A DNA stretch of 64,000 nucleotides, from assembly GCA_030142905.1 (NCBI GenBank), contig JASJOG010000178.1:310001-374000 (forward strand), in the 5' to 3' direction. The notes below the pieces were generated by a model. The model did not search any database, was not told where the DNA came from, and saw nothing but the letters and a program-made list of their open reading frames with translations. This DNA comes from Heliopora coerulea (Eukaryota; Cnidaria; Anthozoa; Scleralcyonacea; Helioporidae). A program made the position numbers and the translations under genes. Positions 12,401 through 22,524 of this stretch are shown here, piece after piece (the first letter of the stretch is position 1; the number at the start of each line of letters is the position of its first letter).

Positions 12401-15400
12401 CGCGTTAGCAACGAAACGTCAGTAAAGCTTGTTTAAACTAACATGTTTTGTTATTTGTCGTGTTTTATCCTGTTATGGCTATTCACATTCGAATTTTGAG
12501 CTGGGCATTAATATTCATCCTACGACTACGATTCCCGCCTGGTAAATCCTTGGTCAATATTTTAACAGACTATAGGTATGTGCTGAAAGACAAGCTGTGC
12601 ATGTATTGTAGTTGTCGTTCTTCTAATTCCCTCTCACAAATAAAACTGTAAGTGTGCATATTCTAGTTCGTCCACCAAAACCGCCATGAACTCTCAGGCC
12701 CGACAAAGCTAGAATTTAGTATTTTCAAAAGTTCGAGGAGTGTCGCACCCCCGCACATTCCCACTGAAAGAAAGTTTTCACCATGAATTAGAAAATTTTC
12801 AATTATTTTCTTGTCTTGACTAATTGATTACAGCCTGTATCTAAATCTTGATTTACCTTTTGATTCATTATCGCTTGGTTGCATTCGCTTGTGGTCGGAC
12901 TTTTTATGCCGTTTGTAATCCCCGAATTTGCATGTAATTCCCGAATTGGCAGTATTTACACATTACAAAATCCTACATGTTGGTATAAGTTTTTTCAGAT
13001 GGGATCCTAAATTCCTAATGTCTGAAAACTGTACTATAATGTGACTTTTCCTTTCCTAAATTTTTCAGTTGAAGAATTTATTTAAGAGAGCGTACCATGA
13101 TTAGCGAAATTTTCATCCCATAACTTCCAATCTTAATGTGCTTATTTCAGGGTTTTGGCAACGTGGGCTCGCACGCCGCTATCAACCTGTGCCGAGCTGG
13201 AGCCAAATTAATTGGCGTAATTGAGCATGACGGAGGTATTTTTGATCCGAATGGTATAGATCCGAATGCACTGGTCGAATACCGACAGGTAAAGACTAGT
13301 TTCCATATAATCGTTCACGATCGCAGACGATCGCAGGATCGCAGGAGGCACTCAACCGCAGGATCGCACTCGATTGCACTCATTCGCTGGCTTGTGTTTC
13401 CATATAATCGGACAATCGCAGAGATAGAACATTTTCTATCGCTGCGATCGCAATCGCAGACGATCGCAGTGAATCGCAGGATCGCAGAAAAGTGTTTCCA
13501 TATAATCGCACAGGATCGCCGACGATCACCTGCGATCGTGTGCGATTATATGGAAACCAGCCTTAAGAGAAGCAACTTCAAGGGTCAAGGATATATGGCA
13601 GATAATAAAGAAATGCCATATGGACTTCCTTGCTTGTAAACTGTCATCGAAATACGCAGGATGTTGACAGACTTGAGGAAAGCGTGAAAAAAAAAAAACA
13701 AAACCAAAAACAAACAAAAAACCCCCAAAATACACGATTCACAAGGCGAGTGCTTTTGCTGTGTTTATTCTATTCAGCGCAGGGTGCGCTTAATCGGTAC
13801 GTTGACCTTTATGAGGATGCGGGTAAGCAACAGGTGGGCATAAATAAGAGAGCGCGCTTATTCAAAACGTCAAAACATCGGGTATCCTCTTAATGTTTGA
13901 AGCTAAACCTCCACTAACATGGTACACCTGTTTATCACAAGACGTAATGTCTTGATTCTCAACAAAATTTATTCTGCTTTTTTTCGTATTGTAGGCTCAT
14001 GGAGGCAATGTTGTTGGTTTCAATGGACTACAGGTAATAAAAAACGGAGTTCTATCGCTGGACAATAAATGTGAAATAAAAAAACAGCCAGACCGACCAT
14101 GTTGAACTTCAAATGCAACCAAAATATATAAATATATCAAGATTTATATAAATATCTCATAGGGGAGGGTGCTAAACTTACTGTTGCACGGGAACATAAT
14201 TTCAAAGAGGGGGTTAAATGTCAAGGCAGGTCAAAGGACACCATCCAACAGCAATTTTTTATTGAAATTAAAGTTCTTAAATTGATTATTCTAACAACTT
14301 ACTAAAAACAAAATTACTGATAGCAGATATGAAACACATCAATGCTTTTATAAATTTCATAAAGACGAGAATACTTTTTAAAGACATGTTTCGGCAAGAC
14401 TCATGCCATCTTCAGTTTACAGAATGATGTTTGTCAGGCTTTAAATAGGAATTACAGAATAAATTAACTAATTACAGTGACGATATTTTAAGATGATTAA
14501 TTACAGTGACAGATGTTATGTTATCAGACGATAATTACGAACAGAGGAAGGTGTTGATATGCTGAATTTGTGTGTTTAATTCTGGTTTTCTATTTTGGAT
14601 GTGAATTGCTTCTTTCAATTTGAATGTGTAAGTGGTTTTGACTGAATCTAAAATTTTAAAACAGTTTGGTGGGTAGTGGTTTTTACAATTGGTAGAGTTA
14701 TTGAGGTGTTTAAAGATGTGAGAATTTCGATCAGTTAAGGTGTGCTCTTTAATCCGTGTTGAGAAATGGCGAGAAGTTTCACCAATGTAACGGGAATTAC
14801 ACCCCGCACAAGTAAATTCATAAACTACAAATGATTTTAGAGCTGTGGGAGTCGGGTCCTTGAAACTGAAAAAGGTTTTGATTTTGAAAGTAGAGAACAC
14901 TAGTTTGATGCTAAGGTCCTTGCAGAAACGTTTACACAATTGTCTTATTTTGATGTGGGTAAGTCTAGAATAATTACCAATGTAGGGGAGTTTGAGATAG
15001 TGGATATTGGTGTTTTCCGTGTTGTTGGAAACATTTTTGTTGGGGTTTTGTCCGGGTGTCTTTAAATATTGTTTAGTGATTTTGTCAATAAAGTGAGAAG
15101 GAAAACAATTACGTTTGAAAATTTATGACAGTTTGTTGAGATCTTTGTTAAAGCCGACGTTGGTGTTGTTAATTTTGAATGTCCTGTCAATGAGAGTGCG
15201 AATTAGGCCTGTTTTGTAGTTTAACGGCGTGAAACTGAAAAAATTTGTTAAAAGTCCAGTACAGGTTTTTTTGTGAAAGACAGAAGTGACACAGACGTTG
15301 GACGAATTATCTGCTAAAACATCAAGTAAGGGGAGTTTACCATCGAAAACCATAGGATATACATTAGGAGAATTGGGGCCATGCACTCCCTGGAAATTTT

Positions 15401-18400
15401 GAAACTTAAAGTCACTAGATGGTCATTTTCAGGATTCAGTTGATACATAAATTATCATTCTTAAGCCTGGGACTATGAAAAGATCATAGAATTTGAGACT
15501 AAAATTATTATTATTAAAACTTTGCTGTGCAGTACAAGATTGCCAGAAAGCTTTTTAGATAGAATTAAAATCTATAGAATCTAACTTCTTCAGGACTCCA
15601 GAGTTTTGCACATTGTTTACAGTATTAAATAATTTCTGAAAACAAAAGTCAATGTCTTTTCTTAGTACAATACAAATGACTTGGCTATGCATGTACAATA
15701 GTCAACCAAGTAATAATGAGAATTACAACCACAAGTACCAATTTGATATTTCTGCTATAACATAAACATTCATTCATCAGGAAGCAGAAAATCTCCTTGA
15801 AGCTGAATGTGACATCTTAGTCCTGGCATATATGGAGACAGTAATCACAGAAAACAATGCTCATACAATTAAAGCCAAGGTAAAAATGAACTTATCTCTA
15901 TATAAAAGTGAACCTACATCCAGTGCTATACAGGACAATAAATACATACATACATGTCTACATACACAACAACAGTAACTCCAAAAAGCAATATCATTTT
16001 AATTTGAAGCTTTGACTAAGTTTAAGTCATCATCTGCATTTCTGATGATGACTAAAACTTAGTAGAAACGTTGAATTAAAATGATATTGCTTTTCAGAGT
16101 TACTGTTCTTATACTGAATTAAAATACTCTGTTGTTCCCCAAATTTTACCCACATACACTGCATACATACATATGTAAAAACATACATCACATAATATAC
16201 ATGCATACATACATACAAACATACATGCACATGTACTGAATGTTTATATTGGCCCTTGCTATTAACAGCAAATGAATGGATGGAAGAAAAATAACTGTGC
16301 ACTACACATTGAACCAAAAATGCAATGATGATTGAAACACTTTGTTCCAGTACATGAAAAACAAACACCATTGAGAGCATATTTGTGGCATCACTTCAAA
16401 CAGAGTATGATGCAACCTTCAACAAAAACAAGCAGATCAGCACTCTTCAGAACATAGTAGGATACTCTTCATTATGTAGAGGTGTAACCAGGATTTTCCT
16501 GAGAGGAAACAACTGGCCTCAAGGGCTGAAAGGCTAGCTAGCATACAGTATGATGACACTTTGAGCAAGTGCCCTTCATTAATGTAGAATAAGTTAATTG
16601 ACACCATGTTGATCCGGGTTAATGTTTGGTGACTTATTTGTAAGGAAAGATACCTTCTAATAAGTAATAATTAGTGTATTACTCTAACATGAGTAAATTT
16701 CCCTGTATATAATAATAATAATGCAATAGTAAAAGGGATTGAGTATAGTTATGTATATATATATATAAAATTCTGCCTGTATGATGTACTGAAATCTCAT
16801 GTTATTTTACTTTACTGATTACATTAAAGATGATAGCTGAAGGAGCAAATGGTCCAATTACTCGAGAGGGTCAAGAAATCTTACATAAACGTCATATACT
16901 AATCATTCCTGTAAGTACGCCAGAAAATTGATTCTTTTAAGAGTTTTGCATATCAATTCAAGGACTTTTAAAGCCAATTACAACGCAGAAATTCTTGCAT
17001 TTTATCATGAATTCTAGGTCTACAAACACAGTCAACAGTACAAAATAGAACAGTCTTGGTTCACCCTGTTCATGTAATAAACAGTCACTTTCCAAAGAAT
17101 AAAGTGAAGTAGAAAGCAGTGAAATTATTTGTTTACTGTCATGTAATTTTGTTTCTACTTGTTGAAGTAAGTAATCTTGGAGCTGTTAGTTAAAAAATTT
17201 CAGGTGAAGAATGCTCACAGAATGAAGAATGCTCACTATTGGCCCTTCCCTACTCCACTTCAAAACAATATGAACAACCTTCTTAGCTCGTACTACGACA
17301 CATGTAGCCGTTTGGAGCCGGCACGTGGGAGTCCATTGCAACATAAATTTTCACATTAAATAAACTTTAAGGCTTATTGAATCCGTAGAACATAGCGTTT
17401 CACGTTACTTTGTAAAAGCTTTAATTCCTTTCTGTCCACACAGGTCAGGTTTCATTTTGCGCTCACTGACACCACACTTTTTACTCCCCAAAGCCAAGGC
17501 CTTCAGACAGGAACCGATCAAATATCTTCTTAAATGCTTCTAGTCGCCATTCAGAGATTTTAACAAAAACTAATCTCTTTACTGACCTGTTTCATATGTA
17601 GTTTCCAATAATTTCCTGGTGTACTTTCAAAAAATGAAAAATTTTATTCAAACAGCGGTGAATTTCAACTGATGAACGTTGTTTAGTGTGTTGACTTGAA
17701 ATGCTTTGGGTTAAGTTTCGCGCCAGTTTTGCAGACGGCATATAATGCCGGAAAAAAAAGAAGTACGAAAAAAAATTCGCCGTCACTGCCAAAGTTCTTT
17801 CCCAGGAGACATCACACCCCTCGTTACAGCGACATGAGGGGGCCTGTTCAACATCCCAACACTTCAAAAATTTCTGCTTCTTGAATATCCCGTATTTCTA
17901 TACATTTTCACTCTATATCTCAATGATGCCTAATGGCACCTTCTTCTCTCCTTGTTGAGCAGAGCCTTTCCGTTCAAACGACTTCACAAAAGCCGAGTCA
18001 AATCCTGGTCGGGGCAGTCAGAAAACATCTCGAAAAATAAGTCCTCTCTGCGTCGTTCATTATTAAGTAGTAATTAAAGTGAATCACTGGACACTACTGC
18101 CACGTCATACTTTACCTTACCCTGAAGCAAATCAGACAGAACGTAAAACTTTACCTTTCTCTTCTTAGGACCTTTTCTTGAACTCTGGTGGTGTGATAGT
18201 GTCTTACTTGGAGTGGCTGAAGAACATCCGACATGCCCGTCTTGGGCTTTTTGAGGTAAATTCCTTGTATCAGTTTCCAACTTCCAACTATGAAGAGCTC
18301 CTCCACGTGCTATTAAACCAATAAATAACCAATTAATCAACTGGCCGTGGTTAATCTCTTCCAATGAATGGGCAAACCAAGAAACCCAGATAGCCATGGT

Positions 18401-19687
18401 TTACCATTAAACGAAGCAAGAAACATGGTCAAACAATGAAACGAATTAACGAGCGAACGAATGAACTATGGAACGAGAGAACATAAGAAGGAAAAGACGA
18501 ACAAACGAACGAACGAACAAACGGACGAACGGACCAACCTACATACCTATTACGTTTATTTTTCTGCTGATATTCAATGGCAATTTATCCAATCTTGTTT
18601 AATACTAAATGATAAAAACTAAAACCTATCTCAGTAAAAAGAATTAGCTTTTATATAGTAACTTTATTCTTCAAGGACTAGATGCATTTACGGGTTTTGT
18701 TTTAAAACCTAGGGGAAAGCAGAAAGAGAAGTCGTAGATGAAACTTTAAAAAGGACCATGGAAAGTGCCGCTATAGTAAGTGTAATTTGTCAATAGTAGC
18801 TAGAAGCGATTTATCTTGTTTTTGAAGAAACTTACAAGTTTACACTGCAATGCGATTGGCGACGGGCAAAGCAATAAGGCCGAGTTCTTCGCCCAAAAAC
18901 GCTTACTTTTACTTTTTTCCGCAATAGATTTGAAAAACTAAAAAACACAAATAACTTCTATTAGAACTGTTAGATAATTCGCTTTTATATTCTGAGATAT
19001 CTCATTCGGCCTCATCAACTGTTACCAAGTAGGAATTGAATAATCTAATTTTTAGATACTAATTGGTTTTTAACTAGTAATATTTCTCCTTTCGTAACGA
19101 ATTTCGTGCGTTAGAAAATTAGGAAAACACCACTAACGTATTGGTTTAACAACAACACTTGCTTGGAAATATCCCGAGAGAGGGATGGTTTTCAGAAAAT
19201 GAAAACAGCCCGAAGCGCCACAAATCGTGTGCCTGAACACTTGGCTTCATGTATCGAAAGACTTAGACTCAATAATGCATGCTGGTATGGTTTGTAATGG
19301 TGCGTGGGCTTTACTGCCACACTCCATGAAAAGTGTCAAGCAATTTGGCTCAAACGTTTCATAGCATGTCCGTTTCATGTGACTCATAAGTGCTGGCAGT
19401 AATAATCATACTATGCTTACGATTCCTATGAGAACAGCTTGAAACTAGGGAGCTCAACCCCAAGTGTTTTCCAATCCCTAGCGACGACCCTGGCAGTCTG
19501 AGAAGAAGGCATTGTCAGGCACATTAACACCGTCACTTCAATTTTCATCAGTACTTTTTCTCCCGAACAGAATGTGATGGCTGAAGCCGAAAGATACAAC
19601 TTAGGTCTGGACCTGCGAACAGCTGCCTATATTGTCTCTTTAAAGAAGATCTTTCAGGCCTATGTAGATGCAGGATTCACCATCTAA
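3318..19687 (+). CDS. GDH: Glutamate dehydrogenase, multi-exon gene (5' end uncertain)
   Basis: Glutamate dehydrogenase interconverts glutamate and 2-oxoglutarate plus ammonium using NAD(P); animal forms are usually mitochondrial hexamers. I join 14 exons: 3318-3428, 6743-6877, 8512-8648, 9113-9263, 9939-10027, 10122-10158, 11273-11334, 13151-13288, 13995-14033, 15781-15879, 16830-16910, 18169-18255, 18713-18775, 19571-19687. Every junction is AG/GT and every phase matches. The product is about 447 residues, or 444 from the in-frame ATG at 3329. It has the family's glutamate and ammonium site ([21 protein letters not shown]), a GFGNVG dinucleotide loop, EGANGP and the C-terminal GLDLRTAAY helix. 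Two oddities: the roughly 50-residue antenna of animal enzymes is absent, and a usually conserved IPAA motif reads VLAY. No mitochondrial presequence was found, so a first exon may lie upstream of 3318. Identity as a glutamate dehydrogenase is firm. Confidence 0.93.
3429..5744. other. Glutamate dehydrogenase intron, 5' part
   Basis: AT-rich intron sequence without coding signs. The only structure I see is the 19-bp inverted repeat at 5288-5423. Confidence 0.5.
5288..5423. repeat. Inverted repeat, 19-bp arms
   Basis: ccaagttttccttgacaag at 5288-5306 is exactly reverse-complemented at 5405-5423. It is probably the core of a small MITE or fold-back; no target duplication was identified. Confidence 0.65.
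5745..6460. mobile_element. Non-autonomous hAT-like DNA transposon, 716 bp
   Basis: Ends TAGGGGCGCACCGGATA and, inverted, TAGAGGTGCACTGGATA form 17-bp imperfect terminal inverted repeats. An identical 8-bp target duplication ATTTTAAG flanks both sides (5737-5744 and 6461-6468). An 8-bp duplication and TAGGGG-type ends fit the hAT superfamily. Sub-terminal regions repeat the palindrome ATCCGGCCGGAT several times. No transposase frame is present. It sits in the intron between exons 3428 and 6743. Confidence 0.85.
6743..10158 (+). CDS. GDH: Glutamate dehydrogenase, substrate-binding domain exons
   Basis: Five exons (6743-6877, 8512-8648, 9113-9263, 9939-10027, 10122-10158) encode the glutamate and ammonium binding half. 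Visible in order: [36 protein letters not shown] with the family's active-site lysines, the [15 protein letters not shown] helix, VPAPDMGTG with the catalytic aspartate, and [19 protein letters not shown]. All residues I know to be catalytic in this domain appear present. The donor of 8512-8648 is followed within about 35 bases by a long purine-rich microsatellite, and the intron after 9263 carries a hAT-like element. Confidence 0.93.
7600..7955 (+). mobile_element. 5'-truncated non-LTR retrotransposon (LINE) 3' end
   Basis: A frame around 7640-7740 reads [20 protein letters not shown] then QSFKSAI, the typical C-terminus of CR1/L2/jockey-type reverse transcriptase proteins. It is followed by an AT-rich 3' tail ending in repeats of ATTGT (about 7935-7955), as seen in LINEs with microsatellite tails. 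The 5' part is missing. Confidence 0.7.
7955..8030 (-). repeat. tRNA-like SINE fragment
   Basis: Read on the minus strand it gives GATAGCTTAACAGGTAGAGC, an A box with D-arm, followed by GGACCGGTATCCC. The B box half is not clear. It directly abuts the LINE tail. Confidence 0.45.
8680..9005 (+). repeat. Purine-rich GAAG-type microsatellite
   Basis: About 325 bases of almost only G and A on the plus strand, built from diverged GAAG, GAAA and GAAT units. It starts some 30 bases after the donor of glutamate dehydrogenase exon 8512-8648. Long open frames in it are low-complexity artefacts. Confidence 0.9.
9396..9794. mobile_element. Non-autonomous DNA transposon, CARGG ends, 6-bp target duplication
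   Basis: Ends CAGGGCTCGTGC and, inverted, CAAGGTTCGTGC are 12-bp terminal inverted repeats; GATAAA flanks both sides (9390-9395, 9795-9800). The interior repeats variants of TTCAAGGACTTTC. CAGGG ends suggest a hAT-related family. No coding capacity. Confidence 0.75.
10981..11131. repeat. Perfect 27-bp inverted repeat
   Basis: 10981-11007 and 11105-11131 are exact reverse complements (atgtcatcttgtaaactc core). A third, direct copy of atgtcatcttgtaaa lies at 11010-11024. It is intronic and probably a MITE. Confidence 0.75.
11273..16910 (+). CDS. GDH: Glutamate dehydrogenase, coenzyme-binding domain exons
   Basis: Five exons (11273-11334, 13151-13288, 13995-14033, 15781-15879, 16830-16910) encode the Rossmann domain. 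11273-11334 ends in GKTFIVQ. 13151-13288 begins [10 protein letters not shown], and the glutamate in GVIEHDGG sits where NAD-preferring enzymes carry an acid. 13995-14033 is a 13-codon micro-exon. 15781-15879 encodes [16 protein letters not shown], where relatives usually have a DILIPAA-type segment. 16830-16910 encodes [17 protein letters not shown]. The donor of 13151-13288 is directly followed by a MITE, and the Penelope-like remnant lies in the intron at 14034-15780. Confidence 0.9.
11479..11687. mobile_element. Fold-back repeat with Penelope-type terminal signature
   Basis: Imperfect inverted arms (gttgatcgtccaggttagag and its complement ending at 11687) enclose GAAGATGATCGC and GAAACGTC. 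That order is common in the terminal repeats of Penelope-like retroelements. Probably a solo terminal repeat. Confidence 0.55.
12117..12526. mobile_element. Long near-perfect inverted repeat, 192-bp arms
   Basis: Arms 12117-12308 and 12335-12526 are colinear reverse complements with no net length difference and a 26-base spacer. Each arm carries a GCGCGTTAGCAACGAAACGTC motif near its middle, similar to Penelope-type ends. High arm identity suggests a young insertion or gene conversion. Confidence 0.85.
13293..13563. mobile_element. Harbinger-like MITE, 271 bp
   Basis: Terminal inverted repeats AGACTAGTTTCCATATAATC and AGGCTGGTTTCCATATAATC with the 3-bp duplication TAA on both sides (13290-13292, 13564-13566) fit PIF/Harbinger insertion into TWA. 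The interior repeats GATCGCA and TTTCCATATAATCG motifs. It is inserted in the 5' splice site of the exon ending at 13288. Confidence 0.85.
14290..15400 (-). pseudogene. 5'-truncated Penelope-like retroelement, RT end plus GIY-YIG
   Basis: On the minus strand 15386-15123 encodes [11 protein letters not shown], then [18 protein letters not shown] and [16 protein letters not shown], the end of the Penelope-type reverse transcriptase. 14939-14535 encodes [20 protein letters not shown] and ISTRIKEH-like sequence, the GIY-YIG endonuclease. Between them the frame is broken by a TAA after NKLS and by one frameshift near 14970. The 3' flank (14340-14420) shows the GAAGATG...GAAAC signature. The 5' two-thirds are missing, so it is dead. 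It lies in the intron 14034-15780 of the glutamate dehydrogenase gene, antisense to it. Confidence 0.88.
15969..16108. mobile_element. Fold-back repeat with Penelope-type terminal signature
   Basis: Arms 15969-16033 and 16042-16108 are imperfect reverse complements (aaagcaatatcattttaatt core); the loop has GATGATG and GAAACGTTG. It lies 90 bases after the donor of exon 15781-15879. Confidence 0.65.
16140..16235 (+). repeat. CATA-type microsatellite
   Basis: Diverged tetranucleotide array of CATA/CATG units. Confidence 0.8.
16911..18168. other. Glutamate dehydrogenase intron before the substrate helix exon
   Basis: No gene or named repeat seen. CpG is scarce up to about 17280 and normal after it. 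Confidence 0.5.
18169..19687 (+). CDS. GDH: Glutamate dehydrogenase, C-terminal exons, no antenna
   Basis: Three exons (18169-18255, 18713-18775, 19571-19687) finish the protein. The first encodes [19 protein letters not shown], the conserved substrate-contact helix, and ends RLGLFE. The second resumes at [20 protein letters not shown], which aligns with the helix after the antenna in vertebrate enzymes. The third ends in a diverged C-terminal helix and stops at 19685-19687. About 48 residues that form the helix-turn-helix antenna of vertebrate enzymes have no counterpart, and I see no candidate exon in either flanking intron. Confidence 0.9.
18425..18535 (+). repeat. GAAC-type microsatellite
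   Basis: Imperfect array of GAAC and GAAT tetranucleotides in the intron before exon 18713-18775. Confidence 0.8.
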
Positions 19688-19953
19688 TAGTAAGTGTAAG
19701 TACACTAAAAGAAACTTCATTAGACTTCAACAGTTTGTTAATGGTCAGGCGATACTTCTACAGGCAAACAAAATCTCGCAGTTCGTTACAATATTATCGG
19801 TTGAATAGTGTGGTAACATTTTCATCCGTAGAAAGTCTGTGGTAACGTGTTATGTTTGAAATGTGCATGGTCTCATACGTGAAAGTATGGGCATTTCTTA
19901 CATCGTCGATGAAATGAAAACAATACAGAAAACACTACAAGTTACTATGCAAA

Positions 19954-19959
19954 AATAAA
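19954..19959 (+). terminator. Candidate polyadenylation signal of the glutamate dehydrogenase gene
   Basis: AATAAA lies 267 bases after the stop codon and is followed at once by a GT-rich stretch (gtgtcagtg), the usual order of cleavage signals. Other AATAAA copies near 20055 and 20614 are alternatives. Confidence 0.45.
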
Positions 19960-22483
19960 TGTGTCAGTGCAAAAGTAAATTTGACAGTTAAGTAGAACAC
20001 TTGAAGTAAAAGCGAGAGTAACAGTGACAGAGAAAGAAATATAATCGTAAAAATAAAGGAAAGTCCAGTGATAACAGAAGTACAAAATCAAGTGCAAGTA
20101 TAAGAACTGGCAGAAGACAAACAATGAGTTTTAATAACCGTGAAAGAGACCGACACAGGTAACCCAAAATAAGAATGCTCGTTTAAGCGTAACTTTTTAA
20201 AAAACGTCTACCTTATTTTGCGTTTTTGTTCCAGAAAATCAAGGAAAATCCACGTACCATCCTTGCTGTAGATCGGTGTTACCCTACGTTCTCCACTTTC
20301 ACCACAACTGTTTTAAGCACATCTTTTCTCCCATTAACAGTTCGCGTTAGTGACCACTGTAATTAATATTTTAAGTCAGGCAAACGCACGAAGTCCTTAC
20401 GGCACAAATTTGCCAATCACCGCTGGCAGGCATCTAAAGCGGCTTGGCCTTAACGGTATTGACGACTTTTTACCATTGGTGTTGCCATTTGACTATACTA
20501 AGACGAGCAAGAACTGTTGTGAAACTCTTTCGCAAACTCTTACGAATTTTTTAAGCTGCAAAAATAACTAGACAGAAATTTACTGAACTCTAGTGGTCTG
20601 ATCGTGCTGTTAAAATAAAACTTGACTCAAGTCTTAGGCTTGAGAAACAACACCAACCACACGTTATTGTAATTAGCATGTAATCAAGGTGGTCAAGTCG
20701 TACATGTTTGCCTGTTGGCTGAATTTTGAAATAGCTACAAATTCTCCTCACATTGTTATGTATTCAAATTTAAAGTTCACATAATAAAACAATTCACTTC
20801 ACGTTTGCTGTGCGATTTTCATGGGCAAAAACATTGACAACTAACTAAAAAGAAAAATACCGTAAAAGAAAGGAACGAAATAAACAGAGGAAAGAAGTGG
20901 GAAATGAAATTAACGAGAGCACAGAAAGAATGAAGACAAATTTTCGGGAAGAAGGTAAACCCAAGTCGCTACCTTGCAAAATGAAAAGACCTTTAAAAGC
21001 GAGGAAGGATGGAATCAAGCCCATAAAATAAATCCAAAATTAACTTTTGTTCGGTCTGTACAGGAAAGTATATACGTTCGCGTTTATCCGCACAGGCAAA
21101 TACTCTCACAATACATATATATATATTGCATCGTCTCTTACCCAATTCTACATAAAAACAACATTTTCACGAAGGTAAAGTTCGCGTTTGAGTTTATTTA
21201 AATCAGTTACCTCTTAATAACATTTCTTTAAATCGTAATTTTTCCATAGACAATATTCTCTAAATTTAAAACGCTAAACTACCGTTAGTTCTACAGGGTT
21301 CGATCTAAACCCCACATACCACATTTGCGTTTTTTTTCTTCCTTTTTTTTAACCAAGACAGTCGGACCAAACCCAAGAAAACCCTCCTCCTCAGAGAAAG
21401 GAAGCAATATAAGTTATTTACATACCAAGCTCCGTTTGCAAACAAAAACGAAAGCTCATGGTTATGACCTTGTCAGATAATAAACGTTTTCAAACGAAAC
21501 TAAATAATTTAGTAAAATATCGCGTGACTTCTGCAGGTTCTTCTGCAGCCCGTTCAGTTTAAATGGATATTGCGTGGCGTTTGCATTTGTACAAGTTATA
21601 AAATAAACTGCGTTTCTCCGTAATGCGAGGAAATTATTAACTCATCCGCTTCAACCTCTTTATAATATTCTGCTATAATTACAGCTCAATGCTGCCAGTT
21701 CTCATCAGCAGTGTACTTCACGCGAAGCAATCCTACAATTTGTTGCGATTCTGGAGTTAAGTATGGTAAAAAATAACCATTACTTAACTCTACTCCAACG
21801 CAGTACACACAATACTCCATTCTGGCGTATAGAATTTTGCCTTAAGAGCACAATTCCTTTTTACGAATCGCTCGTTAATACTGGAATACACCCTAAATAA
21901 TCTGATGACTTAATCGTATACGTCAGGAAGAACAATAGTATATGACAAGCATACCGACTACATCAGTACGATTACACGCTCCGCGTACTACGATTCCATG
22001 AACCGCGTCTAAACTGAGAACTAGAAATCGAAAAATACGCCTTTTAAAGGAAATTGCCTTGCGTGAACTACTCTTTCGGCTTGCAGATAGCGGCGAGGGA
22101 ATACCCTTCTACAGGGATAGAAACTAAATAATCTTGGGTTTAGTTTGTACTTGACGGAGGAGTTAAAATATTTATATATATATATATATATTAAAATAAG
22201 ATAAATAAGCGTTCGTTTCTAATGTGAATCTACAAGACCCCGACTAAAAATAACTTAAACATACTACCACAGTTTCTAAAACTACAGTATTTGACTTTCT
22301 GCATAAACTGCTGACGCCAAACTCCCTCATTTTAACTACGTAGAATATATACAAAAACTTAGAATGGCCTGATAACGGTTCCTCTTCTAATTTACAACAT
22401 GCTTCGCGAAACAAGCTGTCGATTCATACAGCCGATTAAACGAAGTCAAAAGCTACTAGTAATTGTCACTGGAATAGGCCATT

Positions 22484-22524
22484 CCCGGTGTCTTTTTTTC
22501 TTTGCTTTGAAAAAGAAACCGGGC
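22484..22524 (-). other. Possible stem-loop in the ZMIZ 3' untranslated region
   Basis: CCCGGTGTCTTTTTTTCTTTG and a near reverse complement ending GAAACCGGGC can pair into a stem of about 17 bp. It lies about 280 bases after the ZMIZ stop, probably transcribed. Confidence 0.4.

Noticed and set aside
13136..13639. 167-residue frame continuing past exon 13151-13288
   Set aside because: Homology stops at the donor at 13289; the rest translates the MITE and intron.
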